DNA of 19,319 nt from Planctomycetota bacterium (GCA_003644265.1 QNBX01000083.1:1-19319), one strand, 5' to 3'; counted from the first letter of the stretch, positions 8,548 to 15,014 are shown. Numbers and translations are program-made. The notes: a model not told the origin generated them from the sequence alone.

Positions 8548-9156
8548 TCAGCTCACGAAGTCGAGGGCCTTCAGCTTGTCGAGGATACGAGCCTCCTCGT
8601 CCGCGCTGATATCGTCACCTGGGGCCGCAGGCATGAGGCCCTTGGTCTCGAGGTAGCGGATGATGCGGTCGCAGCTCTCGTCGATGGACTCGTTCTCGGT
8701 GTCCACCATCACTTCGGCGTTCTCGGGCTCCTCGTAGGGGTCGTCCACGCCGGTGAAGCCCTTGATCTCGCCGGCCAGGGCCTTCTTGTAGAGGCCCTTC
8801 ACGTCGCGGTCGGTGAGCACCTCGATCGAGCACTTGGTGAAGACCTCGACGAAGTTCTCGTGGTTGGCGCGCACTTCGCGGCGGATGTCCGCGTAGGGCG
8901 AGATGCAGGCCGCGATGCAGCAGGCGTTGTTGCGCGCCAGCAGGCTGGCCACGAAGCCGATGCGGCGGATGTTGGTGTCCCGGTCCTCCTTGGAGAAGCC
9001 GAGGCCCTTGCTGAGGTTGGTGCGCACCACGTCGCCGTCGAGCATCTCGACGTTCATGCCGCGCTTCAGCATGACCTTCTCGATCTTCTTCGCGAGGGTG
9101 GTCTTGCCGGCGCCGGAGAGGCCTGTGAACCAGAGGGTGAAGCCTTGATTAGCCAT
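8548..9156 (-). CDS. cysC: Adenylylsulfate (APS) kinase
   Basis: 202 residues. It phosphorylates APS at the 3' position with ATP to give PAPS in the cytosol. In the TTG-extended reading the P-loop is GLSGAGKT at 16-23 (12-19 from the chosen start). It is followed by the typical LDGD.VR segment, FSKEDRDTNIRRIG, and the lid region KGLYKKAL with GFTGVDDPYE.P. The kinase fold ends near YLETKG. About 28 further residues follow, ending ILDKLKALDFVS, which resembles the tails of the two RHH proteins in this locus. I chose ATG at 9156 because the family begins just before GFTLWFTGLSGAGKT; an in-frame TTG lies at 9168. It is separate from sat, not fused to it as in eukaryotic PAPS synthase. Confidence 0.95.
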   Translation of the reverse strand: MANQGFTLWFTGLSGAGKTTLAKKIEKVMLKRGMNVEMLDGDVVRTNLSKGLGFSKEDRDTNIRRIGFVASLLARNNACCIAACISPYADIRREVRANHENFVEVFTKCSIEVLTDRDVKGLYKKALAGEIKGFTGVDDPYEEPENAEVMVDTENESIDESCDRIIRYLETKGLMPAAPGDDISADEEARILDKLKALDFVS

Positions 9157-9220
9157 GATGGATCTCAATCCTGTGAAGCAGGGTTTACGGGGGAGGTTGA
9201 ACAGTGTGGGGTGCTCGGGC

Positions 9221-9249
9221 GCGAGCGGTCAGGGGGCCCCGCCGCTCGC
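9221..9249 (-). other. Hairpin between the sulfatase-like gene and cysC
   Basis: GCGAGCGG (9221-9228) and CCGCTCGC (9242-9249) form a perfect 8-bp stem with a 13-nt loop that itself contains GGGGGCCCC. It starts 8 nt after the stop codon of the sulfatase-like gene and ends about 65 nt before the cysC ATG. There is no U-tract, so it may be a processing or attenuation structure rather than a full terminator. Confidence 0.4.
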
Positions 9250-9256
9250 CGGCAGG

Positions 9257-10219
9257 TCAGCGGATGCGACCTTCCATGAACGGCACCTGGAAGACCTTCT
9301 CATGCATGATCGGGCCGTGGCCGAAGTAGCCGCTCTCGCCGAACAACTCGCCGTGGTCGGCGGTGACGGTGATGTAGGTGTTCTCGGGCACCATGTCGTA
9401 CAGCGCTGGGAAGACCGTCTGGTCGAGGTACTTGACCGTGTTGATCTGCATCTGGCGCAGCTTGTCGAGGCGCTCCTGATCAAAGAACTTGGGCGCGTCC
9501 TCGTCCTTCACCAGCTTGCCGCCCACGGTCTGCTGGTCGAGGTGCTTGAAGACCCCGTGGATGCCGCTGATGCGCGGCCAGTCCTTGGGATCCTCGTCGG
9601 GCAGCACAAACGGGTAGTGCGTCTCGCCCACGTTCAGCAGGTGAAAGGACGGACGCTCCGTGTCGAACTTGAGCGTCGGCAGCATGGCCATCATGTCGTT
9701 GTGCTTGTCCATCAACTGGAAGCTGTCAAAGCCCCGGTTGATGTTGGTCTTGCTGTTGAGCACCGGCAGGGACACACGCGCGTGGGTGGTGTAGCCCAGC
9801 TCGTTCTGCAGGTACTCGGGCATCCACAGGGACGGCACCAGCTTGCCGAACTCCATGCCCTCGGTGCCAAAGCGGGTGTTGTAGTTCAGGAAGTCGTTCT
9901 TGTAGTACTCGGACGCGAACTCGTTCTGCGGGCTGGTGTGCGGCAGCAGGCCCATCAGCAGGTTGTAGTGGCTGGGGCCGGTCCAGCTGGCGTAGCTCCA
10001 GCGCTGCTCGATCTCCGAGCCCATGATGCGCTGGATGTTCTTGGGTTCCGCCGCCATGAAGGAGTCGTAGCGGCAGCTGTCCAGGATGATGATCAGGTAG
10101 TTGTTCTGCGCCTTGGGCGCAGGACGAGACGCCGGCCCCGCGGCCGGAGCGCCCATGGGACGCGGAGGAGCCTGGACGTTGCGTGGCGGCGGTTTGAACA
10201 GGTTTCCAAACAGGCCCAT
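9257..10219 (-). CDS. Cytosolic sulfatase-like AlkP-superfamily protein with Thr at the nucleophile position
   Basis: 320 residues. The short amphipathic start MGLFGNLFK and a Pro/Ala-rich linker (10-37) precede a sulfatase-like core. Asp47 (IILDSCRYDSF) and Asp288/His289 (VTADHGE), then His301 (GYFGHG), are the expected metal and substrate ligands. Where formylglycine sulfatases have C/S-x-P-S-R, this protein has T80-G-P-S-H, so Thr replaces the modifiable Cys/Ser and His replaces Arg. Thr nucleophiles are typical of AlkP-fold phosphotransferases such as LtaS and EptA. No signal peptide or TM is visible, so it should be cytosolic or peripherally membrane-bound. It lies between sat (58 bp) and cysC (100 bp). 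It is short for a sulfatase, lacking the usual C-terminal subdomain. Its reaction is unknown. Confidence 0.88.
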   Translation of the reverse strand: MGLFGNLFKPPPRNVQAPPRPMGAPAAGPASRPAPKAQNNYLIIILDSCRYDSFMAAEPKNIQRIMGSEIEQRWSYASWTGPSHYNLLMGLLPHTSPQNEFASEYYKNDFLNYNTRFGTEGMEFGKLVPSLWMPEYLQNELGYTTHARVSLPVLNSKTNINRGFDSFQLMDKHNDMMAMLPTLKFDTERPSFHLLNVGETHYPFVLPDEDPKDWPRISGIHGVFKHLDQQTVGGKLVKDEDAPKFFDQERLDKLRQMQINTVKYLDQTVFPALYDMVPENTYITVTADHGELFGESGYFGHGPIMHEKVFQVPFMEGRIR

Positions 10220-10277
10220 GAGGACGCTCCGGCTGGTGTGCGGGGTTGGCGAGTGGGTCGGGTGAGGCGGGGCGGCC

Positions 10278-11432
10278 TCAGACGGACGCCTTGCTGGACA
10301 TGGACTCGATCAGGATGTCAGCCACCTCGGGGCGGGTGAACTCGACCGGGGGGCGCTCGCCGTTGGCCAGCATCTCGCGCACCTTGGTGCCCGAGAGGAA
10401 GATCTTGTCGTCACCGCTCTTGGCGGCGCCGGTCTTGCCCGACGCCATGGCGCCGGCGACCTTGTCCCAGAAGGCGTGCTCGAACATGAGCGGGGTGATG
10501 CCGATCTCCTCGGTGCTGAAGTTGCCGAAGATCTCCTGGGCCTCGTAGGTGCCGTAGTAGTCACCCACGCCGGCGTGATCGCGGCCCACGATGAAGTGGG
10601 TGCAGCCGTAGTTCTTGCGCAGCAGCGCGTGAAAGAGGGCCTCGCGCGGGCCGCCGTAGCGCATGGCCTGGGGGTACACGGCCAGGGAGACACGCTCGGT
10701 GGGGTAGTACTTCTCGAGCAGGGCCTCGTAGCAGTCCATGCGCACCTCGGCGGGGATGTCGCCGGGCTTGGTGTCGCCCACCAGCGGGTGGATCAGCAGG
10801 CCGTCCACGACCTCCAGGGCGCACTTGGTGAGGTACTCGTGCGCGCGGTGGATGGGGTTGCGCGTCTGGAACGCCACGATGGTGTTCCAGCCCTTGGCCT
10901 TGAACAGCACGCGCGTCTCGCGCGGGGTCAGGCGGCGGTCGTTGGCGAAGTCGTAGTCGGGCAGGTCGGTGACCCACACGCTGCCGGCCACGTACTGGTC
11001 GCCGATGGACTTCAGGTAGCCCATGCCGGGGTGGGCCTCGTCGCTGGTGCCCAGCGTGCCCTCGGCCTCGGTCTGCTTGTCGTAGGAGTAGAGCTCCTCG
11101 ACGTTGATCACGCCGAGCAGCTTGCCGGCTTCGGTCTTGAGCGCCACGCAGTCGCCGGCGGCGATGTCGACGCCCTTGTTGCTGAGCGTGACAGGCAGGG
11201 GCCAGACCACGCCGTTGGCGAGGCGGCAGTGCTTGACCACGCCGTCGAGGTCAGCCTCGTTCATGAAGCCCTCCAGCGGGCTCATGGCGCCGATGCCGAT
11301 CATCTCGAGGTCGCTGGTCTCGCGGGAGTTCAGCGTCAGCGTTTTGGCTGAGGCGGCGGCGGCGATGAGCTGCTCGCGCTGCTCACCCGTTGCGATGCGA
11401 TCAATCAGGCGTCCACCGTGGGCGGGAATCAT
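10278..11432 (-). CDS. sat: Sulfate adenylyltransferase (ATP sulfurylase, Sat type)
   Basis: 384 residues, the usual length for the homo-oligomeric bacterial Sat form. It makes APS and pyrophosphate from ATP and sulfate. The diagnostic nucleotide-binding motif QTRNPIHRAHE is at 189-199, GRDHAGVG at 283-290, and the N-terminal PUA-like half contains SPLEGFM at 51-57. The C-terminus ends in the catalytic fold with no fused kinase; APS kinase is encoded two genes downstream. The start is ATG at 11432, preceded by AGAGAAGAG at good spacing. It lies 107 bp after the RHH gene. Because no reductase gene is nearby, the APS probably goes to CysC and PAPS. Confidence 0.97.
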   Translation of the reverse strand: MIPAHGGRLIDRIATGEQREQLIAAAASAKTLTLNSRETSDLEMIGIGAMSPLEGFMNEADLDGVVKHCRLANGVVWPLPVTLSNKGVDIAAGDCVALKTEAGKLLGVINVEELYSYDKQTEAEGTLGTSDEAHPGMGYLKSIGDQYVAGSVWVTDLPDYDFANDRRLTPRETRVLFKAKGWNTIVAFQTRNPIHRAHEYLTKCALEVVDGLLIHPLVGDTKPGDIPAEVRMDCYEALLEKYYPTERVSLAVYPQAMRYGGPREALFHALLRKNYGCTHFIVGRDHAGVGDYYGTYEAQEIFGNFSTEEIGITPLMFEHAFWDKVAGAMASGKTGAAKSGDDKIFLSGTKVREMLANGERPPVEFTRPEVADILIESMSSKASV

Positions 11433-11505
11433 GTCGTTGCTCTTCTCTGGGTCTATCGGATGGGGGATGGGGGAGGTCGGGCTGGCCGATGCCGCTGGCC
11501 GGGCA

Positions 11506-11525
11506 GGCCGGGCGTGGGCCCGGCC
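11506..11525 (-). other. GC hairpin between the RHH gene and sat
   Basis: GGCCGGGC (11506-11513) and GCCCGGCC (11518-11525) form a perfect 8-bp all-GC stem with a 4-nt loop. It begins 14 nt after the RHH stop codon. No run of T follows on the minus strand. It could cause partial termination, so that the regulator is made in excess of the downstream enzymes, or it could stabilise the mRNA end. Confidence 0.4.
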
Positions 11526-11539
11526 CGTTCTGAGGGGTG

Positions 11540-11779
11540 CTACAGGTAGCCGAGGTTCTCGAGCTTGCGCCGGATGGACGCCAACTCGTCGTTGGTGAAG
11601 GCCTGGGAGTCCACATCCTTGGCGGGTGCGTGCTTCTCCAGGGCGCGGTCGCCCACCAGGTCCCGGAGCACGAACACGATGAAGTCCGTGGCCGATGAGA
11701 ACCCGGAGTCGGAGATGACCTCCTGGATGCGCTCGTAGAGCGGCCGGGGGATCTTGACGGTGACCTTGCTGTCCTTCAT
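11540..11779 (-). CDS. Ribbon-helix-helix regulator 1 at the head of the operon
   Basis: 79 residues from ATG at 11779. Residues 4-42 fit an RHH fold: strand SKVTVKIP, helix A (RPLYERIQEVISDSG) and helix B (SATDFIVFVLRDLV). A linker rich in Ala and charged residues follows, then the tail TNDELASIRRKLENLGYL. I rejected a much longer in-frame reading upstream (to 12817), because it is compositionally noncoding and overlaps the divergent lipoprotein gene. This start has GGAAG at about 8 nt. It is the first gene of the block, and the inverted repeat in its promoter region fits autoregulation, which is common for RHH proteins. The regulatory role is inferred. Confidence 0.88.
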   Translation of the reverse strand: MKDSKVTVKIPRPLYERIQEVISDSGFSSATDFIVFVLRDLVGDRALEKHAPAKDVDSQAFTNDELASIRRKLENLGYL

Positions 11780-11865
11780 GGGATGCTTCCAGGGGCGCTG
11801 AACGGGTCTGAAACCGCGCTCAGCTGGTGTTCTTCGGCTGAACCGGGGTGCCAGCTGGAGCAAAA

Positions 11866-11898
11866 CTGCACTCCAATGACACTCCGATTGGAGTGCAG
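11866..11898. promoter_or_regulatory. Operator-like inverted repeat upstream of the RHH gene
   Basis: CTGCACTCCAAT (11866-11877) and ATTGGAGTGCAG (11887-11898) form a perfect 12-bp inverted repeat with a 9-nt spacer. The spacer contributes another CACTCC, so there are three half-sites: CACTCC at 11869 and 11880 (one helical turn apart) and the inverted GGAGTG at 11890. CACTCC-N4-GGAGTG (11880-11895) is itself a compact palindrome. The element adjoins the candidate -10 box and covers the predicted start site, the classic repressor position. Tandem half-sites suit RHH dimers. Confidence 0.65.
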
Positions 11899-11926
11899 AA
11901 CATACACCGGTCGGGCGCTTGTGCAA
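11899..11926 (-). promoter_or_regulatory. Sigma70-like promoter for the rhh-sat-cysC operon
   Basis: Read on the minus strand, TTGCAC (11926-11921) and TATGTT (11904-11899) are separated by 16 bp, matching 4/6 and 4/6 of the -35 and -10 consensus. The predicted start near 11892 falls inside the inverted repeat. The leader to the RHH ATG would be about 113 nt. This stands out as an AT-richer patch in very GC-rich DNA. Confidence 0.5.
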
Positions 11927-12184
11927 GCCCTGGCCGGGCTCGATCAGCGTCTCGGGCGGCGACTTACGGGGCCCAGGCGCCCCCCCGTAGGGTGCCGGGA
12001 GCGGCGCCATGGGACACCCGCGACCAGCCTGGGAGCGACGACGGCGGGCTGCGCCAGCGGTGATTCGGGCCGCGATCCAACCCTGGGGCGCGCTTGTCGT
12101 ATCCTCCCCAGCCGTTTTGCGACCTGCTCCTTGGCCCGGGAACGCTCCCGGACCCCGTCCCCGACCAACTTCCGGACCGCTCCC

Positions 12185-12688
12185 ATGCTCCGCACCAGCT
12201 TCTTGCTCACCGTGGCCCTCCTGATCGCCCTGCTGGGCTGCGCCGGGGATCTCAGCCTCGACCAGTCCGTCGATGAGCTTCAGGCCAGCTTCAACTCCAA
12301 GGACTTCGAGGGCGTGGTGAGCGCCGCCGGGCCGCTGCTGCAGCGGGCCCAGGGTGAGGGCGCCGAGGCCAGTCAGTGCTTCCGCATCGAGAAGCTGCGC
12401 GTCTCGGCCCTGGCGCGTCAGGGTCAGGGCACGGCGGCCACCGAGCACCTCGAGCGCCTGGCGGGTGAGTACAGCGCCCAGGTCAACGCCAAGCTCTACA
12501 ACCAGATGGGCAGCTACGTGGAGGAGCTGAGCCTGCTCGAGGCCATCGCCGTCTACGACGCGGGCGCCAAGCGCTTCCCGGCCAACGCCGACGACTTCAA
12601 GCCGCGCATCGAGGCCCTGAAGGTCAAGGCCGAAGCGACCGGCGATGCCGACGCCCTGGCCAGCCTGAAGTCCCTGGGCTACCTCTGA
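12185..12688 (+). CDS. Small lipoprotein with TPR-like helices
   Basis: 167 residues. The N-terminus MLRTSFLLTVALLIALLGC is a lipoprotein signal with lipobox LLGC and Cys19 as the lipidation site. Ala at the next position does not suggest inner-membrane retention. The remainder is predicted helical, with repeating A/L-rich helices (about 27-160) like tetratricopeptide pairs, for example ECP-type sequence around QCFRIEKLRVSALARQG. The C-terminus LASLKSLGYL matches the tails of the RHH proteins and CysC. I chose ATG at 12185 because it places the signal peptide at the N-terminus; the frame is open further upstream. There is no clear Shine-Dalgarno. It may act as an envelope scaffold. Its link to the sulfate locus rests only on adjacency and the tail motif. 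Confidence 0.85.
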   Translation: MLRTSFLLTVALLIALLGCAGDLSLDQSVDELQASFNSKDFEGVVSAAGPLLQRAQGEGAEASQCFRIEKLRVSALARQGQGTAATEHLERLAGEYSAQVNAKLYNQMGSYVEELSLLEAIAVYDAGAKRFPANADDFKPRIEALKVKAEATGDADALASLKSLGYL

Positions 12689-12699
12689 TCGACACAGCG

Positions 12700-12725
12700 C
12701 CCCGGCCGCCTGCGGTCGGCCGGGG
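12700..12725. terminator. Bidirectional hairpin between convergent genes
   Basis: CCCCGGCCG (12700-12708) and CGGCCGGGG (12717-12725) form a perfect 9-bp stem with an 8-nt loop, filling most of the 37-bp gap between the convergent lipoprotein and FHA genes. There is no U-tract on either strand. The placement makes a shared terminator the best reading. Confidence 0.55.
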
Positions 12726-13820
12726 TCAGCTGAACAGCGCCACGACCATGGCCAGCAGCGCGACGGCCGCCAGCAGCGCCCAGACCACGGCGGGCGCCAG
12801 GCGCGTGCGCTGGGCATCGGACAGCCCCAGCAGCCGGTGCCCGGCGTTGTGCCGCAGTTCGCTGAGGGCGCCGGGGCCCAGCATGCCGGCGAGCACCAGG
12901 TGCTCCTCGACGCTGCGGCCGTCGCGGCGATGCGCGTCCATGGCCTGGCGCGCCTGATCGGGGCTCAGCTTGCGGCGCTGCACCAGCCAGGCCAGCAGGT
13001 CCGCTGCGTCCAGGGCATCGCCCTCCGGGCCGCCCAGCGGGCCGTCGTGCACAAACAGCAGACCCAGCGTGCCCAGGATGAGGTGGCTGCCGTTGGCGAG
13101 TCGGGTCGGCTTGTGCAGCAGGCCCAGGCCCAGGCGGGTGCCGTTGGTGCTGTCGAGGTCGGTCAGCTCGAAGCCGTCGTCCACCCAGGCGATCTCGGCG
13201 TGCCGCGAGGAGACGGAGCTGGCGTCGAGCACGACGCCGCAGTCCGCCGCGCGGCCCAGCACGGCCCGGGGCACCGGGACGGGGATGCTGCGAGGCTCGT
13301 CGTCCGCCACGACGATGACCCGCGGGTGCAGTGAGGCGGGGTCCGTCGGCACGGAGCCGGTGGGCTCGGGGGCCGGGGGTTCGGAGCGCGGGGCCGGCTC
13401 CGGTTGCCCTGGCTTGGAGGCTGCCGGCGTCCGCGAGGGCTCTGGCGCAGCGGGCGCTGCTGGTTCTCTGGACGAATCGGACGCCTTCGGTTCGGGGGGC
13501 ATAGCTGGACCAGCGGGCTCAGCGGGCCGGAATTCCAGCACGGTGTCGCCCAGCTTGATCTGGGTCAGCTCGTCCAGCGCGACGCCCTGATCCTGGCGCA
13601 GGCGCGGGCCCGCGGCCACAAACGAGCCGTTGGCCGAGCCCAGGTCGATGAACCGCCAGCCGCCGTCCCTGCGCTCGATGCGGGCGTGGTGTCCGGACAC
13701 CGAGTGATCGGGCAGCACCACGTCGTTGTCCGCGGCTCGCCCCAGGCACACGTCGCCCTGCAGCGGCACCTCGTCCACCACTTGATGTTCGACGATGATC
13801 CGCAGCACGGGAGCGGCCAT
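12726..13820 (-). CDS. Tandem FHA-domain, tail-anchored protein
   Basis: 364 residues from ATG at 13820. FHA domain 1 spans about 5-98, with GR (27-28), SGHHA (42-46) and NG (64-65). A Pro/Ala/Glu-rich linker covers about 99-165. FHA domain 2 spans about 168-258, with GR (189-190), SSRHA and STNGT. A helical segment (274-325, LLAWLVQRRKLSPDQARQAM...) resembles the N-terminal domain of type II/IV secretion ATPases. A hydrophobic helix at about 343-362 ends the protein, so it is a tail-anchored cytosolic phosphothreonine reader. FHA domains bind phosphothreonine peptides; no kinase gene lies nearby to name a partner. The first FHA has SGHH rather than SRxH. The longer in-frame start at 13913 overlaps queF and is Arg-rich, so I rejected it. 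Confidence 0.88.
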   Translation of the reverse strand: MAAPVLRIIVEHQVVDEVPLQGDVCLGRAADNDVVLPDHSVSGHHARIERRDGGWRFIDLGSANGSFVAAGPRLRQDQGVALDELTQIKLGDTVLEFRPAEPAGPAMPPEPKASDSSREPAAPAAPEPSRTPAASKPGQPEPAPRSEPPAPEPTGSVPTDPASLHPRVIVVADDEPRSIPVPVPRAVLGRAADCGVVLDASSVSSRHAEIAWVDDGFELTDLDSTNGTRLGLGLLHKPTRLANGSHLILGTLGLLFVHDGPLGGPEGDALDAADLLAWLVQRRKLSPDQARQAMDAHRRDGRSVEEHLVLAGMLGPGALSELRHNAGHRLLGLSDAQRTRLAPAVVWALLAAVALLAMVVALFS

Positions 13821-13893
13821 GGCGCCAGTGTAGCGCCGCGGCGAGGCGGCACGTCGGCGCGATCGTGGCTGGGCGGTGCGCGAGGGGGCCCGC

Positions 13894-14283
13894 ATGCCTA
13901 CCATGGGCGTCATGCCTACCCAGCCCAGCCGCGACCTCGAGACCTTTGAGAACCCAGCGCCCGAACGCGACTACGAGATCGAGTTCGAGTGCCCTGAGTT
14001 CACCTGCCTGTGCCCCAAGACCGGGCAGCCCGACTTTGCCACGCTGACCATCCGCTACGTGCCGGACACGCTCTGCGTGGAGCTCAAGTCACTCAAGCTC
14101 TACCTGTGGTCGTTCCGCGACGAGGGTCACTTCCACGAGGCCGTGACCAACCGCATCATGGACGACCTGGTGGCGCTGCTCGACCCGCGCCGGCTGGAGA
14201 TCGAGGGCGCCTTCTGGGTGCGCGGTGGCATCACCACCACCGTTCTGGTGCACCACGAGCAGGACGGTTGGGACGAGGACTGA
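13894..14283 (+). CDS. queF: NADPH-dependent 7-cyano-7-deazaguanine reductase (short QueF type)
   Basis: 129 residues. It reduces preQ0 to preQ1 in queuosine biosynthesis. The active-site region reads [16 protein letters not shown], with catalytic Cys40 and Asp47, followed by the QueF signature ELKSLKLY (63-70) and FHE (80-82) in the substrate pocket. The length fits the single-domain (B. subtilis-like) class. I chose ATG at 13894 because GAGGGGG lies about 6 nt upstream; ATGs at 13903 and 13912 are alternatives. No other queuosine genes are in the window. It is divergent from the FHA gene, with a 73-bp gap. Confidence 0.95.
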   Translation: MPTMGVMPTQPSRDLETFENPAPERDYEIEFECPEFTCLCPKTGQPDFATLTIRYVPDTLCVELKSLKLYLWSFRDEGHFHEAVTNRIMDDLVALLDPRRLEIEGAFWVRGGITTTVLVHHEQDGWDED

Positions 14284-14408
14284 GGCGCGCCACGTCGAGC
14301 TCGCCGCGCGCAGGCCGCGTCGTCGTGGCCGAGACGGCGCGGCGGACCCCGTGCTGACGACATGACCCGGCCGCCCGAGGTCGCGCGGAGCGGCTCGGGA
14401 GCGGCGAC

Positions 14409-14813
14409 CTACTCGAACGAGAAGCCCGGCATGAGCATGCCGCCGGTGCGGTCGATCAGCACGTTGACCGCGCGCCGCGGCAGCTTGCCCACCTGGCTGG
14501 TGCGCTCCACGCGGTAGCTCAGCGGCGTGCCGTCCGAGAGCACGGCGCTGCCGGCGTAGCCCTTGAGCGGCGCCTGCTGCTGGCTGAAGTCGGTCACGCC
14601 GTCCAGCGCCTCGAACAGCCCCGCGAGCTCGCCACGCAGCGCCTCGAGGTGCGGCTCGGGTACGGCGAAGTGCAGGTCGAGGGTGGCGTAGGGCGGCCAC
14701 TGGATGGCGTCCTGCTCGCCCTCGAGCCAGAGCGCCTGAACGCGCTCGTCGGCCACCAGTCGCGCCACGAGCGCGCGCACGAACGTGGTGGGGTGGTGAT
14801 CAGTGGCAGCCAT
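14409..14813 (-). CDS. Hypothetical protein with a distant nucleotidyltransferase-like look
   Basis: 134 residues from ATG at 14813. An N-terminal helix (TTFVRALVARLVADERV) is followed by QALWLEGEQ...ATLDLHFAVPE, which is laid out like the GS...D-x-D region of minimal nucleotidyltransferases. Glu replaces the Ser and only one clear Asp (in LDLHF) remains, so catalytic activity is doubtful. The second half (about 70-134) has beta-rich sequence ending MLMPGFSFE. The in-frame extension to 16004 is antisense to thiO and was rejected. It converges on queF with a 125-bp gap that shows no clear hairpin. The family assignment is tentative. Confidence 0.7.
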   Translation of the reverse strand: MAATDHHPTTFVRALVARLVADERVQALWLEGEQDAIQWPPYATLDLHFAVPEPHLEALRGELAGLFEALDGVTDFSQQQAPLKGYAGSAVLSDGTPLSYRVERTSQVGKLPRRAVNVLIDRTGGMLMPGFSFE

Positions 14814-14920
14814 GCAGGCATGGTACGCGCCGCCGTCGACGCGAGGCGAGGGACAAGCGGGTGCAGGGCTGACGGGCGAGCGGCGTGAGCGCGGCGTGCC
14901 GTGGCTGGACGTCTCCTGGC

Positions 14921-14978
14921 GAGGGCAAGGGCAAGGGCGAGGGCGAGGGCGAGGGCGAGGGCGAGGGCGAGGGCGAGG
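14921..14978 (+). repeat. GAGGGC hexamer tandem array
   Basis: Nine contiguous hexamers (GAGGGC, two AAGGGC variants, then six GAGGGC) plus a partial GAGG unit cover this stretch, ending about 27 nt before the thiO start. Each unit carries a GGG run spaced by three nucleotides, so the plus strand fits the G3N3 G-quadruplex pattern several times over. Translated frames across it give artefactual Arg-Ala or Ser-Pro repeats, which are not genes. Confidence 0.95.
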
Positions 14979-15014
14979 CTGCGGCCGCGCGCCGGCTTTG
15001 ACACAATGGCGGGT

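Larger units (their letters stand above)
11780..12184. other. 405-bp divergent intergenic region
   Basis: This gap separates the RHH gene (-) from the lipoprotein gene (+). It holds the promoter and inverted repeat listed separately, and a weaker hairpin TACGGGG/CCCCGTA (11965-11971 and 11983-11989, 11-nt loop). A TATCCT at 12100-12105 is a weak -10 candidate for the lipoprotein, but I see no convincing -35. Open frames crossing this area show no protein-like character. Confidence 0.6.

Noticed and set aside
4230..8656. Very long plus-strand open frames, including one of 847 codons
   Set aside because: They are antisense to the AlkP genes and rich in H, V, G, R and A. They carry no motif, whereas the minus frames hold clear metal-binding motifs. 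This is usual in very GC-rich DNA.
9157..9168. TTG start of cysC at 9168
   Set aside because: It adds only four residues not typical of the family; the ATG at 9156 is adequate.
9257..10219. Calling the protein a true sulfatase
   Set aside because: The formylglycine precursor Cys/Ser is replaced by Thr and there is no export signal.
11780..12817. N-terminal extension of RHH1 to a 425-residue protein
   Set aside because: The extension crosses the promoter and the divergent lipoprotein gene antisense, and has no domain-like sequence. The ATG at 11779 has a good ribosome site and begins the fold.
14921..14978. Hexamer array as a CRISPR or origin iteron
   Set aside because: The 6-bp units are contiguous with no spacers, and no cas, replication or DnaA-box context is present.
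14998..15003. TTGACA, a perfect -35 box ahead of thiO
   Set aside because: The nearest -10-like sequence (CATAAT, 15026) is 22 bp away and inside the coding region, so it would not make the thiO start codon.
14901..15014. Arg-Ala-repeat N-terminal extension of ThiO
   Set aside because: It is only the translation of the hexamer array. The FAD-binding strand begins at the ATG at 15015.
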